Positions 7,488 through 15,205 of a DNA stretch of 15,265 nucleotides are shown in pieces; positions within the stretch are counted from its first letter, which is position 1; each line of letters opens with the position of its first letter. The notes under the pieces were generated by a model, which saw only the letters and a program-made list of their open reading frames with translations, had not been told where the DNA came from and did no database searches. This DNA comes from CAZLYK01 sp964563495 (GTDB lineage: Bacteria > Acidobacteriota > Blastocatellia > RBC074): the NCBI GenBank assembly GCA_964563495.1, contig CAZLYK010000135.1, forward strand, positions 1-15,265, read 5' to 3'. A program made the translations under genes and the position numbers.

Positions 7488-8594
7488 TTGTCGAACACAC
7501 AACTCAAGCAGACAGCATTGAACGAAACGCATCGCAGGTTCGGCGGTAGAATGATCGATTTCGGCGGATGGGATATGCCGGTTCAGTATCCCGCCGGCAC
7601 GATCGGGGAACATCTTGCGGTGCGGACTGCGGCCGGACTCTTCGATGTCAGCCATATGGGCGAGATCGAGATCAGCGGCCAGGAGGCATTAGACCTGATC
7701 CAGCATCTGACGAGCAACGATGCGGCAAAGCTGGCCGATGGGCAGATTCAATATTCGGCTCTGACCTATCCGGAAGGGACTTTTGTCGATGACATCCTGG
7801 TCCATCGTTTTGACCGCAACCACTACCTGCTTTGCGTCAACGCCTCGAATACCGACAAGGACTTCGAGTGGATTCGCGCTCACGCCGGCAGGTTCAATGC
7901 CGAAGTGGTCAACCTCAGCGCCGGCTACACGCAGTTGGCGCTTCAGGGGCCAAAGGCGATCGAAATCCTGCAGCCCCTGACCGGGACGGATCTCAACGCG
8001 ATCAAATATTACTGGTTCACCCGCGGAGAAGTCGATGGCGTCCCGGCAATCATCGCCCGCACCGGCTACACTGGCGAAGACGGCTTCGAAATCTATTTTG
8101 ATCCGAAGGAGTCCGAACGCATCTGGGAAAGAATAATTGAGAGCGGCAAGGGGAAGGGGCTGTTGCCCTGCGGGCTGGCGGCTCGCAACACGCTTCGCCT
8201 CGAAGCGAAGATGGCGCTTTATGGCAACGACATTGACCAGACCACGACCGTCCTCGAAGCCGACCTGGGTTGGATCTGCCAATTAAACAAGGGCGATTTT
8301 ATCGGCCGCGATCGACTGGCTGAGCAAAAGCAGAAGGGGCTGACCCGCAAACTGGTCGGATTCGAGGTGATCGATCAAGGCATCGCGCGCGATCACAATC
8401 AGGTCATCATCGACGGTCGTCAAGCCGGGGTTGTGACTTCGGGCAGCCCGGCCCCGTTCCTCAAGAAGAACATCGGTCTGGCGTATCTGCCGATTGATCG
8501 GACCGCCATCGGAACGCCTTTTGAAATCGATGTCCGGGGACGCAGGCTGAGGGCCGAGGTCGTACCGACGCCGTTCTACAAACGGAGCAGGTAG
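7488..8594 (+). CDS. gcvT: Glycine cleavage system T protein (aminomethyltransferase)
   Basis: Tetrahydrofolate-dependent aminomethyltransferase of the cytoplasmic glycine cleavage system. It takes the aminomethyl group from the lipoyl arm of H protein, releases ammonia and forms 5,10-methylene-tetrahydrofolate. The 368-residue length is standard. Visible family motifs: FGGWDMPVQYPAG near the N-terminus, FDVSHMGEIEISG, YPEGTFVDDILVHR, YTGEDGFEIYF, and LPCGLAARNTLRLEAKMALYGNDI in shorter conserved blocks. The C-terminal barrel (from about 290) ends with PFYKRSR. I chose the TTG at 7488, with GAGG (7475-7478) 9 nt upstream. This gives the usual N-terminus (LKQTALNETHRRFGGRM); no ATG lies in frame before the conserved region. 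First gene of gcvT-gcvH-gcvPA-gcvPB, expressed from a likely promoter in the 225-nt divergent spacer. Confidence 0.97.
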   Translation: MSNTQLKQTALNETHRRFGGRMIDFGGWDMPVQYPAGTIGEHLAVRTAAGLFDVSHMGEIEISGQEALDLIQHLTSNDAAKLADGQIQYSALTYPEGTFVDDILVHRFDRNHYLLCVNASNTDKDFEWIRAHAGRFNAEVVNLSAGYTQLALQGPKAIEILQPLTGTDLNAIKYYWFTRGEVDGVPAIIARTGYTGEDGFEIYFDPKESERIWERIIESGKGKGLLPCGLAARNTLRLEAKMALYGNDIDQTTTVLEADLGWICQLNKGDFIGRDRLAEQKQKGLTRKLVGFEVIDQGIARDHNQVIIDGRQAGVVTSGSPAPFLKKNIGLAYLPIDRTAIGTPFEIDVRGRRLRAEVVPTPFYKRSR

Positions 8595-8598
8595 CGCA

Positions 8599-8619
8599 GG
8601 CCGCGGGAGCTGCGCGGTC
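8599..8619 (+). repeat. Short GC-rich hairpin between gcvT and gcvH
   Basis: GGCCGCG (8599-8605) can pair with CGCGGTC (8613-8619) across a 7-nt loop, with one G-U pair. It lies just after the gcvT stop. No T-tract follows, so it is not a convincing terminator; it may mark mRNA processing or be incidental. Confidence 0.35.
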
Positions 8620-8662
8620 GAGAAGATCTTTAACCTAACATTATCAACGAAGAGAGGAAGCG

Positions 8663-9058
8663 ATGGCTGCTTATCCAGAGGATTTGCATTACACCAAAGA
8701 CCACGAATGGATCCGCGTAGAAGGTGAGACCGGCGTCGCCGGCATCACCTCTTTTGCGCAGGAGCAACTGGGTGATGTCGTTCACGTGCAACTGCCGCGC
8801 GTCGGCGAGAAGTTTTCGGCGCACGACACATTTGGGGAGATCGAATCGGTCAAAACCTTCAGCGAGCTCTTCACCCCGGTCTCCGGCGAGGTGGTTGGGA
8901 TCAACGAGGCGCTCGCCGATTCGCCGGAACTGGTCAACACCTCGCCCTACGACGGGGGCTGGATGATCAAAATCAAATTGAGCGACAAGGGAGAACTCGA
9001 CAGCCTGCTCTCGGCCAGTGAGTACGAGGACTTCATCGAGTCACAAAAAGAAGAGTAA
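8663..9058 (+). CDS. gcvH: Glycine cleavage system H protein (lipoyl carrier)
   Basis: Small lipoyl-bearing shuttle protein that carries the aminomethyl intermediate from P protein to T protein and returns electrons to L protein. The 131-residue length is typical. YTKDHEWIRVEG (about 10-21) is the N-terminal signature. The lipoylation site is Lys64 in GEIESVKTFSELFTPVSGEV (58-77). The C-terminal half carries the usual INEALADSPELVNTSPYDGG block and a WMIKIKLSD strand. The ATG at 8663 is preceded by GAGAGGA at good spacing. It lies 68 nt after gcvT and 111 nt before gcvPA, all on one strand. Lipoylation would need LipA/LipB or LplA encoded elsewhere. Confidence 0.97.
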   Translation: MAAYPEDLHYTKDHEWIRVEGETGVAGITSFAQEQLGDVVHVQLPRVGEKFSAHDTFGEIESVKTFSELFTPVSGEVVGINEALADSPELVNTSPYDGGWMIKIKLSDKGELDSLLSASEYEDFIESQKEE

Positions 9059-9088
9059 GAACCTAACCGGGCGGCGCGATTTGCGGAT

Positions 9089-9133
9089 TCAACGGAAGCT
9101 AGATTAAAACCAGCCCCCTCTCCACTCCGTTGA
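9089..9133 (+). repeat. Dyad in the gcvH-gcvPA spacer
   Basis: TCAACGGA (9089-9096) and TCCGTTGA (9126-9133) are perfect 8-nt reverse complements with a 29-nt loop. They lie in the 111-nt spacer before gcvPA, ahead of its weak ribosome site. Neither T-tract nor promoter is evident; the function is unknown. Confidence 0.35.
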
Positions 9134-9169
9134 TTTGCCGGTCCAGTCGCCGATTGAGAAAGAACAAAG

Positions 9170-10525
9170 ATGCGTTACATTCCAAATTCGGCTCAGGAGC
9201 GTGAGGAGATGCTGCGCGAGATGGGCCGTAAATCGATGGCAGAGTTATTTCGTGGGATTCCGGAACATCTTCAACTCAATCGCCCACTCAATTTACCCGC
9301 GGCGCTTTCCGAGACTGAGACTCTCAACTATTTCCGCAGATTGGCTGAAAGCAATACCACTCGCGTGACGGGTGAGAGAATGGTCTCTTTCCTCGGCGGC
9401 GGCGCCTATGATCATTTCATCCCGACGATCATCGACACTCTTATTTCGCGTTCGGAATTCTATACCTCTTACACGCCATATCAGGCTGAGATCAGTCAGG
9501 GCACGTTGCAGGCGATCTTCGAGTTCCAGACCATGATCTGTGAATTGACCGGGATGGATGTCTCGAATGCCTCGCTCTATGACGGTTCGTCGGCGACGGC
9601 GGAAGCGGTGCTCATGGCCGAGCGGGTGACCAATCGGACCAAGGTCGCCCTTGCCGGCAATCTGCATCCGGAATACCGCGAAGTCGTCGATACCTATATC
9701 CGCAACGCCGGGATCGAGGCGCTGACGCTGCCCTTTGACGAAAAGAGCGGGTTATTGAAGCTCGATTCAGTCGCCGGGATGGGCGCCGATATTGGAGCCG
9801 TCGTCGTCCAATCGCCCAACTTCTTCGGGGGAATCGAGGATCTGACCAGGCTGGCCGATGCCGCCCACAAGATCGGGGCTTTGTTCGTGGTCGTGGTGGC
9901 GGAAGGCATGAGCCTGGGATTGCTGCAAGCACCCGGCAAAGCCGGGGCCGATATTGTCTGTGGCGAGGCCCAATCTTTCGGGATCCCGCTCTCATTCGGC
10001 GGCTCTTATTGCGGCTTTTTCGCGACGCTCGAGAAATACCAGCGTCAGATACCTGGACGGCTGGTCGGCCAGGCCCACGATGATCAGGGCCGACTCGGCT
10101 ACGTGCTGACCCTGGCGACGCGTGAACAGCACATTCGCCGCGAGAAAGCGACCTCGAACATCTGCACGAATCAGGGTCTCTACGCGTTGATGACGACGAT
10201 CTATCTTTCGACCATGGGGCGTCGCGGGGTTCGTGAGGTCGCCGAGCAGAACGTCCAAAAATCCCATTATGCCGCCCGGCAGATCGCGGCGATCGATGGT
10301 TACGCCATCCGCTTTAGCTCGCCATTCTTCAACGAATTCGTCATCGACTGCCCGAAACCCGCGGAGGCGGTCCTGGCCGGCCTGAGATCGAAGAAGGTCA
10401 TCGGTGGTCTCGCTCTCTCCAGGTTCTTCCCCGAGTTGAAGAACGAGATCCTGGTCTGCGTGACTGAAACGACGACGACTGCCGAAATCGACTCTTTCGT
10501 AGAGGCTTTGAGGGCGGTGAAATAG
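9170..10525 (+). CDS. gcvPA: Glycine dehydrogenase (decarboxylating) subunit 1
   Basis: Alpha subunit of the split P protein. With GcvPB it decarboxylates glycine and passes the aminomethyl group to lipoylated GcvH. The 451-residue length and the start MRYIPNSAQEREEML are typical. Conserved blocks: FLGGGAYDHFIP (74-85), YTPYQAEISQGTLQ (101-114), NASLYDG (133-139) and GIPLSFGG (about 270). As expected for this subunit it has no PLP-binding lysine motif; that is in GcvPB. The ATG at 9170 has only a weak purine-rich leader (GAGAAAGAACAAAG). The TAG stop begins TAGACGGGATTACAGCGG, a variant of the intergenic repeat. A 182-nt spacer with three hairpins separates it from gcvPB, unusual for two subunits expected in equal amounts. 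Confidence 0.97.
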   Translation: MRYIPNSAQEREEMLREMGRKSMAELFRGIPEHLQLNRPLNLPAALSETETLNYFRRLAESNTTRVTGERMVSFLGGGAYDHFIPTIIDTLISRSEFYTSYTPYQAEISQGTLQAIFEFQTMICELTGMDVSNASLYDGSSATAEAVLMAERVTNRTKVALAGNLHPEYREVVDTYIRNAGIEALTLPFDEKSGLLKLDSVAGMGADIGAVVVQSPNFFGGIEDLTRLADAAHKIGALFVVVVAEGMSLGLLQAPGKAGADIVCGEAQSFGIPLSFGGSYCGFFATLEKYQRQIPGRLVGQAHDDQGRLGYVLTLATREQHIRREKATSNICTNQGLYALMTTIYLSTMGRRGVREVAEQNVQKSHYAARQIAAIDGYAIRFSSPFFNEFVIDCPKPAEAVLAGLRSKKVIGGLALSRFFPELKNEILVCVTETTTTAEIDSFVEALRAVK

Positions 10526-10534
10526 ACGGGATTA

Positions 10535-10593
10535 CAGCGGTTTTCAATTTCGTGCGTCCTGTCTCAGACGCACGAAACCGAAAAACCGCGCTG
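10535..10593 (+). repeat. Hairpin 1 of the gcvPA-gcvPB spacer
   Basis: Inner stem TTTCGTGCGTC (10548-10558) with GACGCACGAAA (10567-10577), an 8-nt loop, perfect over 11 bp. An outer stem, GCGGTTTT (10537-10544) with AAAACCGC (10582-10589), is separated from it by a small internal loop. It starts 10 nt after the gcvPA stop and is fused to a TAGACGGGATT repeat edge. It is strong enough to cause pausing, but no T-tract follows, so complete termination is doubtful. Confidence 0.75.
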
Positions 10594-10595
10594 AG

Positions 10596-10618
10596 AGCAT
10601 TGGTCATCAATCAATGCT
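10596..10618 (+). repeat. Hairpin 2 of the gcvPA-gcvPB spacer
   Basis: AGCATTG (10596-10602) pairs with CAATGCT (10612-10618) over a 9-nt loop; a flanking G-U pair extends it. It is a short, modest stem between two much larger ones. Confidence 0.5.
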
Positions 10619-10628
10619 TACCCTGCGG

Positions 10629-10688
10629 CAGCAATTTTCAAGTTTGTGCGACCGCGAGGACGCGGTCGCACAAACTTGAAAATTGTTG
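10629..10688 (+). repeat. Hairpin 3 of the gcvPA-gcvPB spacer: perfect 25-bp palindrome
   Basis: Left arm 10632-10656 and right arm 10661-10685 are exact reverse complements (25 nt) around the tetraloop AGGA. Wobble and Watson-Crick pairs extend the stem to 28 bp (10629-10688). The core near the loop is GTGCGACCGCG with CGCGGTCGCAC. It ends 2 nt before the AGAGGA ribosome site of gcvPB (10691-10696). It could protect the downstream mRNA end or limit gcvPB translation. It looks like a mobile or dispersed palindromic element, but only one copy is in the window. Confidence 0.9.
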
Positions 10689-10707
10689 TAAGAGGATTTG
10701 ACAAGAC

Positions 10708-12228
10708 ATGATCAAGAAAGCAAGCACTCATATCAATCAAAACGAAGGTCTGATCTTCGAGCGGTCGCGTCCGGGGCGGATCGGCTATCATTCGCCGTCG
10801 CTCGACATCGAAACGGCGCCGATCGAGTCGATGATCGATCAGAAATTTCTGCGAGACGACGACCTGGCCGGGTTGCCGGAAGTCAGCGAAGTCGATGTGA
10901 TTCGCCATTACACGCGAATCTCGACCTGGAATTACGCGGTCGATCTGGGGATGTACCCGCTCGGTTCGTGCACCATGAAGTACAACCCAAAGCTCAACGA
11001 GCGGGTCTCGCGGTTTGACGGATTCGCCGCCTCTCATCCTTACACGCCGGACGATCTGGCCCAGGGCAATTTGCGGTTGATCAGGGAGCTGGAGGATGCT
11101 CTGGCTGAGATCACGGGCCTGGCGGCGGTCAGTTTGCAGCCGGCGGCGGGCGCTCAGGGCGAGTTGACGGGTCTCATGACGATTCGCAAATGCCTGGAAT
11201 CGCGTGGAAATGCGCGCAAGCTGGTGCTCATCCCTGATTCGGCGCACGGGACCAACCCGGCGAGCGCGGCGATCTGCGGGTACCAGGTGAAGACGATCAA
11301 ATCCAACGCCAACGGGTCGATCGATGTCGAGCATCTGCGCGAGATCGCCAACCAGGATGTCGCGGCCTTGATGCTGACCAATCCCTCGACGCTGGGCATG
11401 TTCGAGGAGCACATCGAAGAGATCTGCCGCATTCTTCACGAGGCCGGCGGATTGGTCTACATGGATGGCGCGAACCTCAACGCCCTGGTCGGCATCGCGC
11501 GCCCCGGCGAGATGGGCGTGGACGTGATCCACCTCAATCTCCACAAGACATTCTCGACGCCGCACGGCGGCGGCGGTCCCGGCGCCGGTCCGATTGCCGT
11601 GACCAGGGAGTTGGAGCCATTCCTACCCTTCCCGCGCGTGGTTGAAGAAGCGAGCGAAGAGGGTGAGAAATTCTTCCGCCTCGACTACAACCGCCCGCAA
11701 TCGGTCGGCCGGGTCCGGGCTTTTCACGGCAACTACTCGGTGCTCGTCCGCGCCTTGAGCTATATCCTCGCGCTCGGGCACGACGGGTTGAGAGAGGCGA
11801 CTGAAACCGCGGTGCTCAACGCCAATTACATTGCGCATCACCTGCAGGATGATTACGAGATAGCCTATCACGGCAAGCCGCTGCACGAAGTCATCTTCAG
11901 CGACAGGCACCAGCAGAAGTACGGCGTCCACACACTCGACATAGCCAAACGGCTGATCGATTATGGTTTCCATCCGATGACCGTCTATTTCCCGCTGATC
12001 GTTCCCGGAGCAATCATGATCGAACCGACCGAGAGTGAAGGGCGCGAAGAGCTGGACCTGTTCATCGACGCTATGCGCTCGATCGCACGCGAGGCGAGGG
12101 AAAACCCCGACCTGGTCAAAAACGCTCCGCACAACACGCGGATTGGGCGGCTCGACGAGGCAGCGGCGGCTCGCAAGCCGATCCTGCGCTGGAAACCCGC
12201 CACCGCCGCGGCCGTGCAGAAGAGGTAA
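10708..12228 (+). CDS. gcvPB: Glycine dehydrogenase (decarboxylating) subunit 2
   Basis: Catalytic PLP-binding subunit of the split P protein. The pyridoxal lysine is Lys280 in HLNLHKTFSTPHGGGGPG (275-292). Other conserved blocks: YPLGSCTMKYNPKLNE (83-98), QPAAGAQGELTG (144-155), PDSAHGTNPASA (176-187) and YMDGANLNAL (251-260). Length is 506 residues, normal for the family with a short basic/Ala-rich C-terminal tail. The ATG at 10708 has AGAGGA 11 nt upstream, a slightly long spacing, right after the 25-bp hairpin. It works with GcvPA, GcvH and GcvT; the L protein must be encoded elsewhere. The hsp20 ATG lies 6 nt after its stop. Confidence 0.97.
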   Translation: MIKKASTHINQNEGLIFERSRPGRIGYHSPSLDIETAPIESMIDQKFLRDDDLAGLPEVSEVDVIRHYTRISTWNYAVDLGMYPLGSCTMKYNPKLNERVSRFDGFAASHPYTPDDLAQGNLRLIRELEDALAEITGLAAVSLQPAAGAQGELTGLMTIRKCLESRGNARKLVLIPDSAHGTNPASAAICGYQVKTIKSNANGSIDVEHLREIANQDVAALMLTNPSTLGMFEEHIEEICRILHEAGGLVYMDGANLNALVGIARPGEMGVDVIHLNLHKTFSTPHGGGGPGAGPIAVTRELEPFLPFPRVVEEASEEGEKFFRLDYNRPQSVGRVRAFHGNYSVLVRALSYILALGHDGLREATETAVLNANYIAHHLQDDYEIAYHGKPLHEVIFSDRHQQKYGVHTLDIAKRLIDYGFHPMTVYFPLIVPGAIMIEPTESEGREELDLFIDAMRSIAREARENPDLVKNAPHNTRIGRLDEAAAARKPILRWKPATAAAVQKR

Positions 12229-12234
12229 ACGACT

Positions 12235-12708
12235 ATGGCTATCACCAATCCATTGAATCCGCTGTCAAAAGATGTAGCGGAACAGCTGCGAGATCAGATG
12301 AGGCGGATGATGGTCCGTCTGGACGAGATGCGATCTCTCGCCTCGAGTCCGAGCGGCTGGACTCCGCCGGTTGACGTTTGTGAGATGGATGATGCGATTC
12401 TGGTTCGAATCGAATTGCCCGGCGTCTCTCAGAATCACGTCCGTGTGAGTATGCTCGACAATGTCCTCAAGGTCGAGGGACGCAAAGAGCGCACCACCCC
12501 GACCGGCAGGCTGCTCCCGGAGTTGGAACGGCCGATACGCTTCATCTGCCTCGAACGCAGCTTTGGCAATTTCGCCTTCAGTATCTCACTCAGGTGGCAG
12601 ATCGAGACAAGCAGTATGACAGCCAGGATGACTGGCGGGGTGCTCCAGGTCAGATTGCCCAAGGCGACCGTCAGCGGTCGTGAGATCACCATTTCTATTA
12701 CCGAATAA
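12235..12708 (+). CDS. Hsp20 / alpha-crystallin family small heat-shock protein
   Basis: ATP-independent cytoplasmic chaperone that binds unfolding proteins. It has 157 residues: a helical N-terminal arm (about 1-40), then an alpha-crystallin domain (about 41-143) beginning GWTPPVDVCEMDDAILVRIELPGV in shorter blocks. VRVSMLDNVLKVEGRKE, ERSFGNFAFSISL and the C-terminal GVLQVRLPK signature follow. The usual IxI-type tail is seen as ITISI near the end. AAGAGG, inside the 3' end of gcvPB, lies 9 nt before the ATG. The gene is squeezed between gcvPB (6 nt) and lon (7 nt), so it is almost certainly cotranscribed with both. Pairing with Lon makes sense: a holdase next to a protease that clears damaged protein. 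I see no CIRCE or other heat-shock operator. Confidence 0.92.
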   Translation: MAITNPLNPLSKDVAEQLRDQMRRMMVRLDEMRSLASSPSGWTPPVDVCEMDDAILVRIELPGVSQNHVRVSMLDNVLKVEGRKERTTPTGRLLPELERPIRFICLERSFGNFAFSISLRWQIETSSMTARMTGGVLQVRLPKATVSGREITISITE

Positions 12709-12715
12709 TCGAATT

Positions 12716-15163
12716 ATGTCTACCGTTACCGAATTAGAAGAAAAACCGGCAATCGGCGAAACCGTGGATGAACAGGTCAAGATACCTGAAGTCTTGCCGG
12801 TCCTGCCGCTGCGAGACATCGTCATCTTTCCATTTATGATCGTGCCCCTCTTCGTCAGCCGTGAGCGTTCGATCCGCGCGGTCGATCAGGCGCTGGCTGA
12901 GAACCGAATGATCCTGCTGGCCGCGCAAAAAGATCCGAACAACGAGGAACCCGGGACAACCGATCTTTTCGATGTCGGAACGGTGGCGATCATCATGCGC
13001 ATGCTCAAACTGCCCGATGGCCGCATCCGCATCCTGGTCCAGGGGATTTCGCGCGCCAGGATCAATTATCTGGAAGACACTCAGAACTACCTGCAGGCGC
13101 GGATAGAGGAGATGAAAGAGGTGTCGCCGGAGCAGAATCTGGAGCTTGAGGCGCTGACCCGGAATGTACGTGGTTCGCTCGAAAAGACCGTCGCCCTTGG
13201 TAAAAACATCTCACCCGAGATCATGGCGATCGTCACGACCGTCGAGGACCCTGCCCGGCTGGCCGATCTGGCGGCCTCGAATCTGGAGCTCAAAGTCGAA
13301 GACGCTCAATCGGTGCTTGAACTGATCGACGTGACCCCGCGATTACACCGCGTCAATGAGTTGCTGGCCAAGGAGATCGAGGTTCTCACCGTCCAGCAAG
13401 AGATCAATACCCAGGCCAAGGGCGAGATCGATCGGTCGCAGCGTGAGTTCTATCTGCGCCAGCAATTGAAGGCCATTCAACAGGAGCTGGGTGAAGGCAA
13501 CGAGCTGGCTGAGGACATCGCCCAATACCGGGAGAAGATGGCCAAGGCCAAGATGGTCAAAGCCGTCGAGGAGGAGGTCGATCGACAATTGAAGAAACTC
13601 GAGCGCATGCATCCCGACGCGGCCGAGACGGCGACACTGCGCAACTGGCTGGATATCATGGTCGCCCTCCCCTGGTCGAAGGCCTCCAAGGAGAATCTCG
13701 ACTTGAAGAAGGCCGAGGAGATTCTGAACGCGGACCACTATGGATTGGAGAAGGTCAAAGAGCGGATGATCGAGGCGCTGGCTGTGCGCAAGATCAAGGA
13801 GAAACCGAAGGGTTCGATCCTCTGCCTGGTCGGACCACCGGGTGTAGGCAAGACTTCGCTCGGTCGTTCGATCGCCCACGCGCTCAACCGCAAGTTCGTA
13901 CGGCTGAGCCTCGGCGGCGTGCACGATGAAGCAGAGGTCCGCGGTCACCGCCGCACCTACGTCGGCGCCATGCCCGGCCGGATCATACAGGCGATTCAAC
14001 AGGCCGGCACCAACAACCCGCTGGTCATGCTCGATGAGATCGACAAGGTCAGCTCCGATTTTCGAGGCGACCCGTCATCAGCGCTGCTCGAAGTCCTCGA
14101 TCCGGAACAGAACTTCAGCTTCCGCGACAACTATCTGGGTGTTCCGTTCGATCTTTCGAACGTCATGTTTATGACCACGGCCAACGTGCTCGAAACCATT
14201 CAACCGGCTTTGCGCGACCGGATGGAGGTGATCCGTCTCTCCGGTTACACCGAGGAGGAGAAATTGCAGATCGTCCTGCGACATCTTCTGCCCAAACAGA
14301 TGGATGAGAACGGGATCAAGCCCGAGCACCTGAGCATCTCCGAGACGGCGCTGAGGGATACGATCATCAAGTACACTCGCGAATCGGGCCTCCGCCAGCT
14401 GGAGCGCGAGATTGGCAAGATCTGTCGCAAGGTCGCTCGCCGCGTGGCTGAAGGCGACTCCAGCCAGGTCAAGGTCACGGTCAAGAACCTGCACGAATTC
14501 CTGGGCGTCCCGAAGATCGAGCCTGACGAGATGCTCAAACACGACCAGGTCGGTGTCGCAACCGGCCTCGCAGTCACGGCGACCGGCGGCGATATTCTTT
14601 TTATCGAGGCCATCTGCATGAAGGGCAAAGGCTCGCTGCAGTTGACCGGACAGCTCGGTGATGTCATGCGTGAATCGGCTGTCGCGGCGTTCTCATATGC
14701 CAAGGCGCGCGCCAAAGAACTGGGAATCGATGAGGACATCTTCGCCAGAACCGACATCCACATCCACATCCCGGAGGGCGCCATTCCGAAAGACGGGCCT
14801 TCGGCCGGTATCACCATGGCTACGGCGCTGATCTCGGCTCTTTCCAACCGCCCGGTCAAAAACAATGTGGCCATGACCGGTGAGATCACGCTTCGCGGCG
14901 ATGTCCTGCCGATCGGGGGGGTCAAAGAGAAGGTCCTCGCGGCTCATCGGGCGCATATCAAGAAGATCATTCTGCCGGCCCAAAACCGGAAGGATATGGA
15001 AGACGTCCCACAAGAGCCGCAGCGTGATATGCAGTTCGTCTTTGTCGACAACGTGCAAAACGTCTTCGACGAGGCGCTGCTCCCGGCACCCGCTGCCCAG
15101 AAGCCGGAACGCAATGGAAAAGCCTCCTCACGAGTGGTAAAGAAAGCCAAGACTAAAAAATAG
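12716..15163 (+). CDS. lon: ATP-dependent protease Lon (LonA type)
   Basis: Soluble AAA+ serine protease that degrades misfolded and regulatory proteins. It has 815 residues from the ATG at 12716 and all LonA parts: N-terminal substrate domain (PVLPLRDIVIFPFMIVPLFV in shorter blocks, about 27-45), coiled-coil region (about 230-300), Walker A GPPGVGKT (373-380), Walker B VMLDEIDK (about 437-444), and a protease domain with Ser696 in DGPSAG and Lys739 in VKEKVLAAHR. The Ser-Lys spacing of 43 matches E. coli Lon (679/722). A basic, low-complexity tail ends KKAKTKK. I prefer 12716 (MSTVTELEEK) over an upstream GTG inside hsp20. No ribosome site is visible, so coupling from hsp20, 7 nt upstream, is likely. 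The TAG stop is the first part of a TAGACAGGATTAACC repeat edge. Confidence 0.97.
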   Translation: MSTVTELEEKPAIGETVDEQVKIPEVLPVLPLRDIVIFPFMIVPLFVSRERSIRAVDQALAENRMILLAAQKDPNNEEPGTTDLFDVGTVAIIMRMLKLPDGRIRILVQGISRARINYLEDTQNYLQARIEEMKEVSPEQNLELEALTRNVRGSLEKTVALGKNISPEIMAIVTTVEDPARLADLAASNLELKVEDAQSVLELIDVTPRLHRVNELLAKEIEVLTVQQEINTQAKGEIDRSQREFYLRQQLKAIQQELGEGNELAEDIAQYREKMAKAKMVKAVEEEVDRQLKKLERMHPDAAETATLRNWLDIMVALPWSKASKENLDLKKAEEILNADHYGLEKVKERMIEALAVRKIKEKPKGSILCLVGPPGVGKTSLGRSIAHALNRKFVRLSLGGVHDEAEVRGHRRTYVGAMPGRIIQAIQQAGTNNPLVMLDEIDKVSSDFRGDPSSALLEVLDPEQNFSFRDNYLGVPFDLSNVMFMTTANVLETIQPALRDRMEVIRLSGYTEEEKLQIVLRHLLPKQMDENGIKPEHLSISETALRDTIIKYTRESGLRQLEREIGKICRKVARRVAEGDSSQVKVTVKNLHEFLGVPKIEPDEMLKHDQVGVATGLAVTATGGDILFIEAICMKGKGSLQLTGQLGDVMRESAVAAFSYAKARAKELGIDEDIFARTDIHIHIPEGAIPKDGPSAGITMATALISALSNRPVKNNVAMTGEITLRGDVLPIGGVKEKVLAAHRAHIKKIILPAQNRKDMEDVPQEPQRDMQFVFVDNVQNVFDEALLPAPAAQKPERNGKASSRVVKKAKTKK

Positions 15164-15181
15164 ACAGGATTAACCTAATCC
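15161..15181 (+). repeat. Single-arm copy of the TAGACAGGATTAA repeat at the lon stop
   Basis: TAGACAGGATTAACC begins exactly with the lon TAG stop and matches the edge of palindrome copy A. Only one arm is present; the sequence then turns into TAATCC. Confidence 0.65.
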
Positions 15182-15191
15182 CTCAGTTTTT
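15167..15191 (+). terminator. Weak candidate intrinsic terminator after lon
   Basis: GGATTA (15167-15172) pairs with TAATCC (15176-15181) over a 3-nt loop. Five nt later comes TTTTT (15187-15191). The stem is short and AT-rich, so termination would be inefficient, but the position right after the last gene of the run fits. Confidence 0.35.
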
Positions 15192-15205
15192 GGTGGCAAG
15201 TGGAT

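Noticed and set aside
13343..13999. Long open frame on the strand opposite lon
   Set aside because: It is antisense to the conserved AAA+ region of Lon and shows no recognisable domain; it follows from codon bias in a GC-rich gene. Similar antisense frames at 510-1043, 2442-2996 and 10618-11565 were rejected for the same reason.
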